Of a stretch of DNA of 64,000 nucleotides, positions 53,202-63,895 are shown one piece after another. The position numbers and the translations under genes were made by a program. A model generated the notes under the pieces. The model did not search any database and was not told where the DNA came from. It was given only the letters and a program-made list of their open reading frames with translations. Each line of letters starts with the position of its first letter. Position 1 is the first letter of the stretch. The stretch covers positions 62,001-126,000 of the forward strand of contig NZ_WXTX01000002.1 of the NCBI RefSeq assembly GCF_009848685.1. The letters run 5' to 3'. The DNA comes from Andreprevotia sp. IGB-42. GTDB lineage: Bacteria > Pseudomonadota > Gammaproteobacteria > Burkholderiales > Chitinibacteraceae.

Positions 53202-55403
53202 TTGCCGGGCCTGCTGGCAGCGCTGTTTGCGCTCGCCTTTGCCGCCTACCTGCTGCTGACGCGCGAAGAAGTCGAGATCCAGCGCAGCAACCAGCTCGAG
53301 CAAGACCTGCTGTGGCAGAAACAGGCGATCGAGCAGCAATTGCGCACCGATGTGGATGCGTTGTCAGGCTTGGCCGCCACGCTGTATACCAGCATTGATT
53401 ACACGGTACCGCTATTTCAGGCCCGCGCGCTATCGCTCACGCAGAACAGCCCGGAAGTGGTCGGGCTGACGATACAGGATGCGCAGGGGCATATCATCTG
53501 GCGCGCGGCGCAGGCATGGCAAACGCTGCCCTTCAATGGCGAAGCGGGCTGGGGCGACCTGGTGCAGCAGGAGCGCACGCCGCTGCTGCAGTACGCGGTG
53601 ACCACGCCGGACCGGCAGCACTTCGTGGTGGCCACACTGGCGATGGACCGGCTGCTGCAGCAGCAGGTGCCCTGGTGGATTGCCCAGCGTTACCAGGTGG
53701 CGATGGTGGATGCGCAGCAGAATATCGTCACCGCCAAATCGCAGCGCCAGCTCGATCCATCCGGCGTATTCAAGAGCGTGGCGCTGGACATGCCGCCGCT
53801 GGGGCTATCGCTGCGCGCCGAGGTCTACCACGCATCCGACCGGCGCTCGTTTGCCGATTACCTCCCGTGGCTGCTGTTTGCGCTGTCGCTGGCCATCCTT
53901 GCCACCACGCGGCTGCTGCAGAACCACATGCGCCAGCATGCGGATGCGGTGATCCAGCTGCGCAGCGAAACCGCACTGCGCGAGGCAATGGAAAACTCGC
54001 TGGTGACCGGCATGCGTGCGATGGACATGACCGGCCGGGTGATTTACGTGAACCGGGCGTTTTGCGACATGGTGGGCTTCGATTCCGCCGAGCTGCTGGG
54101 CCACCAACCCACCATGCCGTACTGGCCACCGGAAGAAATGGCGCGCTGCCAGGCTGCCAGCGATGCCATCCTGGCCGGCCGGCTGGACCCGAACGGCTTT
54201 GCCGTGCGCTTCATGCGCAAGAACGGCGAGCGCTTCGACGTGCGCCTGTACGCATCCAAGCTGATCAATGGCGAGGGCCGGCAGATCGGCTGGATGGCAT
54301 CGCTGTACGACATCACCGAAATCCGCCGCGAGCGGCAGGCATTGCAAGCATCGCACGAGCGCTTCGTGACGGTGCTGAACGGGCTGGATGCCGCGGTGGC
54401 GGTATCGGATGCGCAAAGCGGCGAGTTGCTGATGAGCAATCACCAGTTCGACCGCGCATTCGGCCTGCCGGACTGGCGCGGCCGCTGCTGCGTGGTGCCC
54501 TTCGTGGTGCGCCGCGCCGAACCACCGGTGGATGCCGAATGGTTCGACAGTTACCGCGAACACTGGTACCAGGTGAAAAGCCGCCAGAGCGTGTGGGTGG
54601 ATGGCAGTGCGGTGTGGCTGGAAATCGCCACCGACATCACCGCGCTGAAAACCGCCGCCGCGCGCGAGCGCCGCCAGAACGAAACGTTGCAGCAAACCTC
54701 GCGGCTGATCTCGATGGGCGAAATGGCATCGAGCCTGGCGCACGAGCTCAACCAGCCACTGGGGGCGATTGCCAGCTATGCCAGCGGTTGCCGCAACCTG
54801 CTGGCCGCACCACAGCCCAACCTGGGCCAGCTCTCGCAGGCCATTGAAAAAATGGGCGAGCAAGCCAAGCGCGCCGGCCACATCATCCGCGGCATCCGCG
54901 AATTCGTGCAGCGCCGCGCGCCGCACCGCAAGCGCTGCGAAATCGATGCGCTGCTCGACACCGTGCTGGGCCTGCTGGGCCACGAGATCACCCGCCGTGG
55001 CGTGCAGGTGTCGTTCCGGGAAGACAACGCACTGCCCACGCTCTACGCTGACCCTGTGATGCTGGAACAGGTGATTTTCAACCTGATCAAGAATGCGCTG
55101 GAAGCGATGGAATCCACCCCGCCGGCGCAGCGCCTGCTGACCATAGACCTGGCACGCGACGGCAACCAGCTGCGCGCGACCATTGCGGATAAAGGGGCTG
55201 GCATTGCACCCGAGCAGCTGGAACAATTATTCAAACCGTTTTTCACCACCAAGGACGCCGGGATGGGCATGGGGCTGAACATCTGCCGCTCCATCATCGA
55301 GCATCATCAGGGCCGCTTGTGGGTGGAAGCCAATCCCGGCGGCGGTAGCCGCTTCATCTTTACCGTGCCGTTCAACGAGGAAACCGATGCCGTCGAACCC
55401 TAA
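53202..55403 (+). CDS. FixL/DctS-like membrane histidine kinase with two PAS domains
   Basis: 733 residues from the first usual start (TTG 53202). Membrane segment about 1-20, periplasmic sensor about 25-215, second membrane segment (LPWLLFALSLAILATTRLL), PAS 1 (about 265-375, MRAMDMTGRVIYVNRAFCD), PAS 2 (about 380-480), kinase phospho-acceptor domain with SSLAHELNQPLGAIASY (His), and HATPase with NLIKNALEAM, DKGAGIAPEQ and GMGMGLNICRSIIEHHQG. This is the FixL/DctS/TtrS layout. The frame is open upstream to 53130 and encodes a natural positively charged pre-membrane stretch (RLHRRASWLAL), but there is no ATG, GTG or TTG there, only CTG and ATT; see findings. It overlaps its regulator by 17 bases. 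Confidence 0.88.
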   Translation: MPGLLAALFALAFAAYLLLTREEVEIQRSNQLEQDLLWQKQAIEQQLRTDVDALSGLAATLYTSIDYTVPLFQARALSLTQNSPEVVGLTIQDAQGHIIWRAAQAWQTLPFNGEAGWGDLVQQERTPLLQYAVTTPDRQHFVVATLAMDRLLQQQVPWWIAQRYQVAMVDAQQNIVTAKSQRQLDPSGVFKSVALDMPPLGLSLRAEVYHASDRRSFADYLPWLLFALSLAILATTRLLQNHMRQHADAVIQLRSETALREAMENSLVTGMRAMDMTGRVIYVNRAFCDMVGFDSAELLGHQPTMPYWPPEEMARCQAASDAILAGRLDPNGFAVRFMRKNGERFDVRLYASKLINGEGRQIGWMASLYDITEIRRERQALQASHERFVTVLNGLDAAVAVSDAQSGELLMSNHQFDRAFGLPDWRGRCCVVPFVVRRAEPPVDAEWFDSYREHWYQVKSRQSVWVDGSAVWLEIATDITALKTAAARERRQNETLQQTSRLISMGEMASSLAHELNQPLGAIASYASGCRNLLAAPQPNLGQLSQAIEKMGEQAKRAGHIIRGIREFVQRRAPHRKRCEIDALLDTVLGLLGHEITRRGVQVSFREDNALPTLYADPVMLEQVIFNLIKNALEAMESTPPAQRLLTIDLARDGNQLRATIADKGAGIAPEQLEQLFKPFFTTKDAGMGMGLNICRSIIEHHQGRLWVEANPGGGSRFIFTVPFNEETDAVEP

Positions 55404-56004
55404 CCGAATTGCCATCGTCGATGATGACGATGCGCTGCGCGACGCGCTAGCCTGGCTGTTCTCCACCCGCGATCACGAAGCGCAAAGCTTTGCCAGCGCA
55501 GATGCTTTCCTCAAGGACTACAGCCCCGACCGCTTCGGTTGCATCCTGCTCGACGTGCGCATGCCCGGCATGAGCGGGCTGGAGCTGTTCCAGAAGCTGA
55601 AGGAGTACGCATACCTGCCACCGGTGATCTTCCTCACCGGCCACGGCGATGTGCCGATGGCGGTGGGCGCACTCAAGGATGGCGCCACCGATTTCGTCGA
55701 GAAACCGTTCAACGACAACGACATCGTCGACCTGGTGGAAAAAAGCCTGGCAGCCGACCTGGAACACCGCAATCAGTGGCAAGCGCGCAACGCGGTGGAA
55801 ATCCGCCTGGAATCACTCACCCCGCGCGAACGCGAGGTGATGGCGCTGATCCTCACCGGCCGTCTCAACAAGCAGATCGCCGATGACCTGTCGATTTCGA
55901 TGAAAACCGTCGAAGTGCATCGCGCGCGCATCCTGGAAAAAATGCACGTCAAGACCGCGATGGAGCTGGCGGCACTGCTGCGCGATGCCGGCGTGGAAAC
56001 CTGA
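55387..56004 (+). CDS. FixJ-family (LuxR-type) response regulator
   Basis: 205 residues. Receiver 5-125: IAIVDDDDALRD, phospho-acceptor Asp in ILLDVRMPGMSG, Thr in FLTGHGDVPMAV and Lys in VEKPF. C-terminal LuxR helix-turn-helix about 143-200: LTPREREVMALIL, NKQIADDLSISMKTVEVHR. Partner of the preceding kinase (17-bp overlap; GAGGAAACCG before the ATG). The input signal is unknown; the nearest relatives with this layout respond to C4-dicarboxylates or redox signals, so an ldhA link is possible but unproven. Confidence 0.94.
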   Translation: MPSNPNRIAIVDDDDALRDALAWLFSTRDHEAQSFASADAFLKDYSPDRFGCILLDVRMPGMSGLELFQKLKEYAYLPPVIFLTGHGDVPMAVGALKDGATDFVEKPFNDNDIVDLVEKSLAADLEHRNQWQARNAVEIRLESLTPREREVMALILTGRLNKQIADDLSISMKTVEVHRARILEKMHVKTAMELAALLRDAGVET

Positions 56005-56036
56005 TCCGGCAATACGGCTGCACCCGCGCTGAATAC

Positions 56037-56077
56037 GGCAGCTTCCTTGTGGAAGCTGCCGACCCGCTTTTTGCGGG
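56037..56077 (+). terminator. Probable terminator after the FixJ-like gene
   Basis: Ten-bp stem GGCAGCTTCC/GGAAGCTGCC with a TTGT loop (56037-56060), then eight bases and TTTTT; the T run is itself the loop of a second small hairpin CCCGC-TTTTT-GCGGG (56063-56077). An unusual double structure. Terminator function is likely but not certain. Confidence 0.6.
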
Positions 56078-56263
56078 ATGCCCCATCGCATGCGGCTGCG
56101 ACTGCCCCAGCCCGCCGTGCACGCCGGGCAAGCGCCTCAAGATAGCTACCGGGCAAAATGGCGTTTACACGCCGCAGCACGCGCCCTACCCTGTCGCCAC
56201 ACTGCACGCCCCGCTGCTGCCAGATCAATCGCCCTATCCATCCCGCCTTTTGCAGACCCCGCC

Positions 56264-57028
56264 ATGCTCATGCTGATCTCGCCAGCCAAAACGCTGGACT
56301 ATCAATCGCCGTTGCCCACGAAACACCACACCGAAGCCGCTTTCCTCGCCCGCTCGGAACAGCTGATCACGCAATTGCGGCAGTTAGCGCCGGCCGATCT
56401 GTCGCGCTTGATGGCCATTTCGGATGAACTGGCGGTGCTCAATGCCGGCCGCTACCACAGCTGGAGCCTGCCATTTACGCCTGCCAATGCCCGCGCGGCA
56501 GTGTTCGCGTTCAAGGGCGATGTGTACGAAGGGCTGGATGCATACTCGTTCGATGCCAGGGGGCGTGATTACCTGGAAAAACACCTGCGCATCCTGTCCG
56601 GCCTGTATGGCCTGCTCAAGCCGTTCGACCTGATCCAGCCGTACCGGCTGGAAATGGGCACGCGGTTGGCCAACCCGGAGGGCAAGGACCTGTATGCGTT
56701 CTGGGGGGATGCGATCACGCAGGCGGTCAACGCCCGCAGGAACGATGTGGTGATCAACCTCGCCAGCGAGGAGTACTTCAAATCGGTGAAGCCCCGGCTG
56801 CTGGAGGTACCGGTGATCACGCCGGTGTTCGAAGACTACAAGGGCGGCCGCTACAAGATCATCAGCTTCTACGCCAAGCGCGCACGCGGGCTGATGGTGC
56901 GCTATGCAGCGCTCAACAACGTGAGCGACGCCGCGGCGCTCAAGCACTTCGATTACGAGGGCTACCGCTTCGTACCCGAGGACAGCGATGCCAGCCGCTG
57001 GCTGTTCCGCCGCCGGCTGCAGGATTGA
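56264..57028 (+). CDS. yaaA: Peroxide stress protein YaaA (DUF328)
   Basis: 254 residues (E. coli YaaA 258), a DNA-binding protein that lowers free iron during peroxide stress. Signature start MLMLISPAKTLD, then FKGDVYEGLDA, ILSGLYGLLKPFDLIQPYRLEMG, INLASEEYFKSV and KIISFYAKRARGLM. Start ATG 56264; ATG 56270 would lose the first residues of the motif. The frame is open upstream to 56078 but shows no family sequence. Convergent with a LysR gene. Confidence 0.95.
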   Translation: MLMLISPAKTLDYQSPLPTKHHTEAAFLARSEQLITQLRQLAPADLSRLMAISDELAVLNAGRYHSWSLPFTPANARAAVFAFKGDVYEGLDAYSFDARGRDYLEKHLRILSGLYGLLKPFDLIQPYRLEMGTRLANPEGKDLYAFWGDAITQAVNARRNDVVINLASEEYFKSVKPRLLEVPVITPVFEDYKGGRYKIISFYAKRARGLMVRYAALNNVSDAAALKHFDYEGYRFVPEDSDASRWLFRRRLQD

Positions 57029-57073
57029 GCTGCGACTGGCCTCTCCCCACCGGCAAACGGCCCGGCAGCACGC

Positions 57074-58141
57074 TCAAACGCCGCGGTACCCCGGATAGAA
57101 ACTGCCCACGCGTGGATACTCTCGCGGCGCTTCGTACTTCGCCCCCGGTACTTCCGGTGGCAGCGGGCGCATCTGCTTGATGGCGGCCAGATCGGTCGGC
57201 GCATGCTGCTGTCGCGCCTGCCAGTTGCGGTATTGCTCCTGCAGCCCCTCGCACAGTGCGTTGCGCAGCCAGATATGTGCCGGATCATTATGCCGGCGCG
57301 CGTGCCAGAACAGTGACATCGTCAATGGCGGCACATCAAATGGCAGCGGCAGGATCACCAGGCCATCGCGTGCCTCACGCCGTAATACATGCTCCGGTGC
57401 CGTCAGGATCAGATCGCTGTCGGCGATCACCGGCAGTGCAGCGCTGATCTGCGCCAACTGCAGGCCTACCTGCCGCGCCGCGCCCAATGCCAGCAGGCGG
57501 TCATCCACTAGCCGGCGCAAATCATGCCCCAGCTGCAACTGCAGATGCGGCCAGCGGCAATAGTGTTCGACATTCATGCCTTCTCCGGTGCGCAGCAGCG
57601 GATGATCGGCACGCACCGCGCACATCAGCCGGTCGCGGTAAACCACACGCTGGTACACATCCGCCGGTGCGTTGCTGGCAAGGCCCAGCAGCAGATCGGC
57701 GCCGTCATCACCCAGGCGCTCGAACGGCTGCGCCTCCAGCCCCACCACATCCAGCCCCAACTGCGGTGCACGGCCGATCACGCCGGGCAGCACCTGTGGC
57801 AGGAACCCCGTCTGCGCAAACTCCACACAGGCCACGCGGAAGCGCCCGCGCGCGCGCGCCGGGTCGAAATCCGTGGGCACCACCAGTTGATCGATCTGCT
57901 GCAGGATGGTATTGAGCGGCGTACGCAGCGCTTCGGCACGCGGCGTGGGCGCCAGCTTGTTCGCAGCACGCACGAACAACGGATCGTCAAATGCCTCGCG
58001 CAGCCTTGCCAGCGAACGGCTCATTGCCGACTGCGTGACACCCAGCGTATCCGCCGCCCGCGTCACACTGCCATGCGTAAGCAAGGCATTCAGACACAAC
58101 AGCAGGTTGAGATCGAGGGGTACCTGACTGGTTTGCAGCAT
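57074..58141 (-). CDS. LysR-family transcriptional regulator
   Basis: 355 residues, somewhat long for the family (about 300) because of a C-terminal extension of about 50 residues rich in Pro, Tyr and Arg (PEVPGAKYEAPREYPRVG). N-terminal helix-turn-helix: LNLLLCLNALLTHGSVTRAADTLGVTQSAM, then SRSLARLREAFDDPLF. The effector domain follows from about residue 95. GGAGACGGCC before ATG 58141. Its target is unknown; the nearest divergent gene is the ABC ATPase after a 485-base gap. Confidence 0.93.
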   Translation of the reverse strand: MLQTSQVPLDLNLLLCLNALLTHGSVTRAADTLGVTQSAMSRSLARLREAFDDPLFVRAANKLAPTPRAEALRTPLNTILQQIDQLVVPTDFDPARARGRFRVACVEFAQTGFLPQVLPGVIGRAPQLGLDVVGLEAQPFERLGDDGADLLLGLASNAPADVYQRVVYRDRLMCAVRADHPLLRTGEGMNVEHYCRWPHLQLQLGHDLRRLVDDRLLALGAARQVGLQLAQISAALPVIADSDLILTAPEHVLRREARDGLVILPLPFDVPPLTMSLFWHARRHNDPAHIWLRNALCEGLQEQYRNWQARQQHAPTDLAAIKQMRPLPPEVPGAKYEAPREYPRVGSFYPGYRGV

Positions 58142-58626
58142 GGCCGTCTCCGAATCTTGTAGTCATTTTTCTGGCAATACATAAATCACATTATTACCAC
58201 AGTGTGAAGTACAACACATGCACTGCATGCATGCCAGCCATGCAGCAAACGCCTGCTGCAATCAATCGGGCAAATATCGCCTTCCGCGTGGACAACCGGC
58301 TGACCACAAAATACTGATTACAAACGCTTTATCCGCCCGCGCTGCACCCGTTTCGCCCCATGCATGCGGTGCATGGATGGCATTCGCCAGCGCATCTGGC
58401 CGCAGGCAATGCCGGCCGCTACATTGCGATGGCAGGTCTTACCGGGCTTTGCATTTCATCCTCACTCTCCATCCTTCATCCCCGCCCGTGCGGGGATTTT
58501 TTATGCGCCGCGCAATCGGCGAGCACACAGCCATGCAATGCACGCATGGACGACATGCGCATCGCTGCCTTTCCGTTGCGGCTGGCCCGCGCCTACATTG
58601 CAGCGATCACCCCCCAGGAGGCAACC
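58142..58626. other. Intergenic region with plus-strand terminator, candidate leader RNA
   Basis: 485 bases between the divergent LysR gene and the ABC ATPase gene. First part is AT-rich (58160-58210). Many ATGCA/TGCATG palindromic words (for example 58218-58245 and 58359-58375). An intrinsic terminator sits at 58479-58502. No open frame here has a ribosome binding site or family sequence. It could be a 5' leader with attenuation or a small RNA. Confidence 0.55.
58479..58502 (+). terminator. Intrinsic terminator 125 bases upstream of the ABC ATPase gene
   Basis: Stem TCCCCGC/GCGGGGA with a CCGT loop (58479-58485, 58490-58496), followed by TTTTTT. No plus-strand gene ends before it, so it ends either a short transcript or a leader of the ABC gene. 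Confidence 0.85.
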
Positions 58627-59718
<1,092 letters not shown>

Positions 59719-59728
59719 TCCGGCAGGG

Positions 59729-60163
59729 TCAGGCCGGCTTGCTGCTCTTGCGTGGCGGCGGCGTCTGCACGCCGCGCAACGGCTGGGTGCGGCGCTCACC
59801 CAGGCCGTGGCGGATGTTCAGCGCATGGTACTTGGCCAGCGCGATGCGCTCTTCCTTGGGAATGCGCTCGTCGTGGTAAGCCGCCTGGATCAGCTCTTTC
59901 TGCACGAAAGCCAACTGGCGGGCCAGCAGATCGCAATCTTCCATTTTCACGCCACGGTTCATTTCCGCAACGATCAGCAAGGCATCGCGCTTGACCCGGT
60001 ACAGCATGGATTTGCGCAATGGATGATGCCGGTCTTCGTCGGCACGCGGCGCAGGGCGCGGCATCAGTTCCGTTTGCGGAAACGCGGAGGGCTGGGGGGT
60101 GTCGCCATAGTGGCCGACCAGTTTGCTTCTGAGCCATTCGAGCATGCGTACCATTCCATCCAC
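59729..60163 (-). CDS. Hypothetical cytoplasmic protein
   Basis: 144 residues, no signal or membrane segment. N-terminal region MLEWLRSKLVGHYGD, a basic middle part (RADEDRHHPLRKSMLYRVKRD) and a helical C-terminal half (LLARQLAFVQKELIQAAYHD, ERIALAKYHALNIRHGLGE), ending in PPRKSSKPA. No family recognised. Starts in frame: 60163, 60154 and 60145; the last gives MLEWLR and is most natural, with GGA about nine bases before it. It is convergent with the ABC gene (10 bases between ends). Confidence 0.65.
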   Translation of the reverse strand: MDGMVRMLEWLRSKLVGHYGDTPQPSAFPQTELMPRPAPRADEDRHHPLRKSMLYRVKRDALLIVAEMNRGVKMEDCDLLARQLAFVQKELIQAAYHDERIPKEERIALAKYHALNIRHGLGERRTQPLRGVQTPPPRKSSKPA

Positions 60164-60452
60164 GTTACGCCAGGAAGACGGCGGAATGTAATTCTAACGT
60201 CATGCAATGTTGTTTGAAACGATTGTTGCGGCATCGCAGCAACGGCGCAACGCTCGGGTGTGATCTGGCTTACCTTGCCTGCGGCCTGAATGACTGCCTC
60301 CGCCATGATGTCCGCATTCGCCCCTGCTCCAAACCGATGCACTACCACCGATGCGCCATGCGGCCCCGACCAGCCTGCCGTCAATGCACGCAGGTCAAGG
60401 ATACGGCTCCCGGCCGGCTCGCGAAGGCGAAAAGCCGATCGCCTGCCATCAA

Positions 60453-61457
60453 TCAATGCAAAATCGCAACCTTGCCGAAGTGCTGCCCGCCGCTGCCGAG
60501 CGCCGCATAGGCAGCGGGTGTTTCATCAATACCGAACACCTGATCGATCACCGGCACGATGCAATGGGCTGCAATGGCGCGGGCTGCCTCAGCCAGATCG
60601 GCCACGGAGCCGGTATTGTTACCAACAATACGCAAAGCCTTGACGATGACCGGCAACAGATCAATGGATGCAGCGGTGCCGGTGACAAAACCGACCGTGA
60701 ATACCGTTCCTCCCATGGCAGCGGCGTTGATCGAACGCGCAAACGTAGCACCGCCCGCCGTTTCAACCACCAGATCGGCACCACGTCCTGCGGTGAGTTG
60801 CAACACCGTTTCATCCCAGGCGGGCGTGGCGCGGTAGTTGATCAGGTGATCGGCCCCCAGCTCACGGGCACGCTGCAGCTTGTCATCCGATGATGATGCA
60901 ATGATCACCGTGGCGCCGGCTGCCTTGGCAAACTGCAACGCAAAGATGCTGACGCCCCCGGTTCCCAGCAAGACCACGACGGACCCTAGGCGCAGTTGCG
61001 CCGAGCGCACCGCATTCCAGGCCGTGGTTGCGGCAATCGGCAATGCCGCCCCCTGGACAAAATCCAGGTGTGCGGGCAACGCCACCACACTGTTGGCGGG
61101 CACTGCGACATATTCCGCCAGCGAACCCGGCAGATTGACGCCACGCAAAGCAGCCACATTGTGCGGTGTGATGGCACCGCCTTGCCAGTTGGGCATGAAA
61201 TGCGGAATCACCCGCTCCCCCACCGCCAGCGCCGTAACCCCCTCACCCAGCGCCACAATTTCACCCGCGCCATCGGCAACCGGGATGATCGGAAAACCCG
61301 GCACCGGAAAATGTCCTGCCGCAACGGCTACATCGAGGAAATTCAGCGTGGCGGCACGCAGGCGCACCAGCACCTCGCCACGGCCGGCTTTCGGCTCGGG
61401 CAACTCGGTCTGGCGAAACGCACCGGGTTCAGGGGCAATGAGTTCGATGGCTTTCAT
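60453..61457 (-). CDS. Zinc-independent quinone reductase/alcohol dehydrogenase-like protein
   Basis: 334 residues of the medium-chain dehydrogenase/reductase family: GroES-like domain (AATLNFLDVAVAAGHFPVPG, PVADGAGEIVALGEGV) and a Rossmann domain (VVLLGTGGVSIFALQFAKAAGA, ELGADHLINYR). The Cys/His zinc ligands of alcohol dehydrogenases are lacking at the usual places (NFLDV instead of CHSD). So NADPH:quinone or enal reduction is the likely reaction. Start ATG 61457 with AGAGAGAACATC upstream. Divergent from a LysR gene, which probably controls it. Confidence 0.88.
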   Translation of the reverse strand: MKAIELIAPEPGAFRQTELPEPKAGRGEVLVRLRAATLNFLDVAVAAGHFPVPGFPIIPVADGAGEIVALGEGVTALAVGERVIPHFMPNWQGGAITPHNVAALRGVNLPGSLAEYVAVPANSVVALPAHLDFVQGAALPIAATTAWNAVRSAQLRLGSVVVLLGTGGVSIFALQFAKAAGATVIIASSSDDKLQRARELGADHLINYRATPAWDETVLQLTAGRGADLVVETAGGATFARSINAAAMGGTVFTVGFVTGTAASIDLLPVIVKALRIVGNNTGSVADLAEAARAIAAHCIVPVIDQVFGIDETPAAYAALGSGGQHFGKVAILH

Positions 61458-61624
61458 GATGTTCTCTCTGTGGTTGAAGTCTGTCGTGGATGCATGAGCA
61501 GATAACCCAGCTGCCGGCGGCATGGCCGGACCGTGCTGCTTGCAACGCTGGTCACCAGTTTCATTCAGAACAATTCAGCGATAAACTCCATCACGATTGA
61601 TACATTTGACACTTGGAATAAGCA

Positions 61625-62503
61625 ATGGACTTGCTCGACAGCATGCAGGTGTACGTGCTGGCCGTCGAAAAAGGCAGCTTGAGCGCGGCCGCCAGCGCAT
61701 GCGACATCTCGGCCACCATGGCAGGCAATCACCTGCGCATGCTGGAAAAACGCCTGGGCATGCGGCTGCTCAATCGCACCACCCGGCGCCAGAATCTCAC
61801 CGCGTTTGGCGAGGACTACTACATCCGCTGCAAGGAAATCCTCAGGCTGGTGGCCGAAACCGATGCCCAGGCACAAAACCTGCAGTTGGCGCCTGCGGGC
61901 AAATTGCGCATCACCGCCCCTGTCTCTTTCGGTACCGAGGCGCTGATGTCCGTACTGCCCGACTATCTTGGCCGCTACCCGGATGTCAGCGTTGATATCG
62001 CGCTGCACGACCGCGTGGTCGATCTGGTGGAAGAGGGATTCGAAGTGGCCATCCGCATCGGCCCGCTACCGGATTCCGCGCTGATTGCCAGGCCGCTGGC
62101 GCCGTACCGGCTGATGATCTGCGCCTCGCCTGCCTATCTGGCACGCCGGGGCACGCCAGACAAACCGGACGATCTGACCGGCCATGAGTGCCTGTCCTTC
62201 AGCCTTGCCACCTTGAACAGCTGGCAGCTGCTGGATGAAGATGGCGCATTCCGCGTTCCCATCTCGGGCCGCTTGCAGGTGAACAATGGGCAGGCACTGC
62301 GCATGGCGGCGCTGCATGGCTTGGGCATCGTGCTGCAGCCCGCCATCCTGCTGGAAGCCGATGTGCGCGCGGGGCGCCTGATCAAGCTGCTACCCGCATA
62401 TGCGCTGCCCAGCCGGCCCATGCATGTGGTTTATCTGCCGGATCGCTATCGTTCGCCCAAGCTGCGCAGCTTCGTGGATTTCCTGGTAGAGCGATTCGGC
62501 TGA
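61625..62503 (+). CDS. LysR-family regulator divergent from the quinone reductase
   Basis: 292 residues, standard length. N-terminal helix-turn-helix: VYVLAVEKGSLSAAASACDISATMAGNHLRMLEKRLGMRLL and NRTTRRQNLTAFGEDYY. The effector domain from about 90 (LRITAPVSFGTEALM, VAIRIGPLPDSALIARPLAPYR). Typical of the DsdC/AaeR-like group that controls a divergent oxidoreductase. GGAATAAGC before the ATG. About 165 bases separate the two start codons, and the region contains TTGATACATTTGACACTT, with TTGACA near the LysR start. Confidence 0.93.
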   Translation: MDLLDSMQVYVLAVEKGSLSAAASACDISATMAGNHLRMLEKRLGMRLLNRTTRRQNLTAFGEDYYIRCKEILRLVAETDAQAQNLQLAPAGKLRITAPVSFGTEALMSVLPDYLGRYPDVSVDIALHDRVVDLVEEGFEVAIRIGPLPDSALIARPLAPYRLMICASPAYLARRGTPDKPDDLTGHECLSFSLATLNSWQLLDEDGAFRVPISGRLQVNNGQALRMAALHGLGIVLQPAILLEADVRAGRLIKLLPAYALPSRPMHVVYLPDRYRSPKLRSFVDFLVERFG

Positions 62504-62591
62504 CTGGCTGGCAGCCGGCCACTTGATGATGGCACCATCTGCAAGCAAGCCCGCTGCGGCATCCGGCAGTCGCACGCCAGGCGGGGGAATG

Positions 62592-62620
62592 AAAAAACCG
62601 GGCAAGAGCCCGGTTTTTTT
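62592..62620. terminator. Bidirectional terminator between LysR gene and asd
   Basis: Stem CCGGGC/GCCCGG with an AAGA loop flanked by AAAAAA and TTTTTTT, so it works in both directions. It lies 14 bases before the asd stop codon and about 90 bases after the LysR stop. Confidence 0.93.
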
Positions 62621-62633
62621 CTGATGCTTGTGT

Positions 62634-63740
62634 TTACTTGTCGAGCAGGATGCGCAACATGCGGCGCAGCGGTTCTGCAGCACCCCACAACAGTTGGTCG
62701 CCAATCACGAATGCGGAGACGTATTCCGGGCCCATGTTCAGCTTGCGCACGCGGCCCACGCCGATTTCCAGGCCACCGGTGATCGATGCAGGAGTCAGTT
62801 CCTTCACCGAGATTTCACGGTCGTTCGGCACCCATTTCACCCACGGGTTGCCCGACTTGATGATGGCTTCGATCTCGGACAGCGGCAGGTCTTTCTTCAG
62901 CTTCAGCGTCAGTGCCAGGCTGTGGCAACGCATGGCGCCGATGCGCACGCACAGGCCGTCAACCGGGATGGTCTGTGCCGTGCCGAGGATCTTGTTCACT
63001 TCGGCCTGGCCCTTCCACTCTTCCTTGGACTGGCCGTTGTCGAGCTGCTTGTCGATCCACGGGATCAGGCCCCCAGCCAGCGGGGCACCGAAATACTCGG
63101 TCGGCACGTCGCTGCGGATGGTTTGCGCCACTTTGCGATCGATATCCAGAATGGCCGACGACGGCGTGGCCAGCTCATCGGCCACGGAACCGTACACCAC
63201 GCCCATGCCCTTGAGCAGTTCACGCATGTGGTTGGCGCCGCCACCCGATGCAGCCTGGTAGGTCATCGACGATACCCACTCGACGAGGCCCTGCTTGAAC
63301 AGGCCACCCACGCCCATCAGCAGGATGGAGTTGGTACAGTTGCCGCCGATGTAGTTCTTCACGCCGCGCGATAGCGCGCCCTGGATCACGTCGTCGTTCA
63401 CCGGGTCCAGGATGATGACCGCGTCGTCTTCCATGCGCAGCGTGGAAGCCGCGTCGATCCAGTAGCCTTCCCAGCCGGCTGCGCGCAGCTTGGGGAATAC
63501 GTCGGTGGTGTAGTCGCCGCCCTGGCAGGAAATGATGACGTCCATCGCCTTGAGTTCGTCAATCGACGTGGCGTCGCGCAGCGTGCCAGCCGATTTGCCG
63601 AAGTTCGGTGCAGCAGCACCGGCTTGCGACGTCGTGAAGAAAACCGGTTCGATCAGATCGAAGTCTTTTTCTTCCTGCATCCGTTGCATGAGGACCGAGC
63701 CCACCATGCCGCGCCAACCGACAAGACCCACGCGCTTCAT
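62634..63740 (-). CDS. asd: Aspartate-semialdehyde dehydrogenase
   Basis: Reduces beta-aspartyl phosphate in the lysine, threonine and methionine pathway and supplies diaminopimelate. 368 residues. N-terminal NADP loop [18 protein letters not shown], catalytic Cys in [27 protein letters not shown], the substrate Arg in [17 protein letters not shown], and the C-terminal [24 protein letters not shown]. These are Gram-negative type features. Start ATG 63740 with AGGA upstream; ATG 63743 directly before it is also possible. Divergent from dtd. Confidence 0.97.
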   Translation of the reverse strand: MKRVGLVGWRGMVGSVLMQRMQEEKDFDLIEPVFFTTSQAGAAAPNFGKSAGTLRDATSIDELKAMDVIISCQGGDYTTDVFPKLRAAGWEGYWIDAASTLRMEDDAVIILDPVNDDVIQGALSRGVKNYIGGNCTNSILLMGVGGLFKQGLVEWVSSMTYQAASGGGANHMRELLKGMGVVYGSVADELATPSSAILDIDRKVAQTIRSDVPTEYFGAPLAGGLIPWIDKQLDNGQSKEEWKGQAEVNKILGTAQTIPVDGLCVRIGAMRCHSLALTLKLKKDLPLSEIEAIIKSGNPWVKWVPNDREISVKELTPASITGGLEIGVGRVRKLNMGPEYVSAFVIGDQLLWGAAEPLRRMLRILLDK

Positions 63741-63895
63741 CATCAATTCCTTTGAATACAATAGAAAATCCCGAACCGGATATCTTAGTGAAAATCCTGA
63801 TTGCTGACCAGCGCCGGCCATCGCAGCGTGCCGGAAACCGCAGTTTGCATTAATCTGCCGGCTGTTTTCTTCCCGACAACACCGGAAACCCAGCC

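Noticed and set aside
58218-58626. Protein-coding frame before the ABC ATPase gene
   Set aside because: The frame passes through the intrinsic terminator and shows Cys/His/Arg-rich chance composition; the strong GGAGG site marks 58627 as the start.
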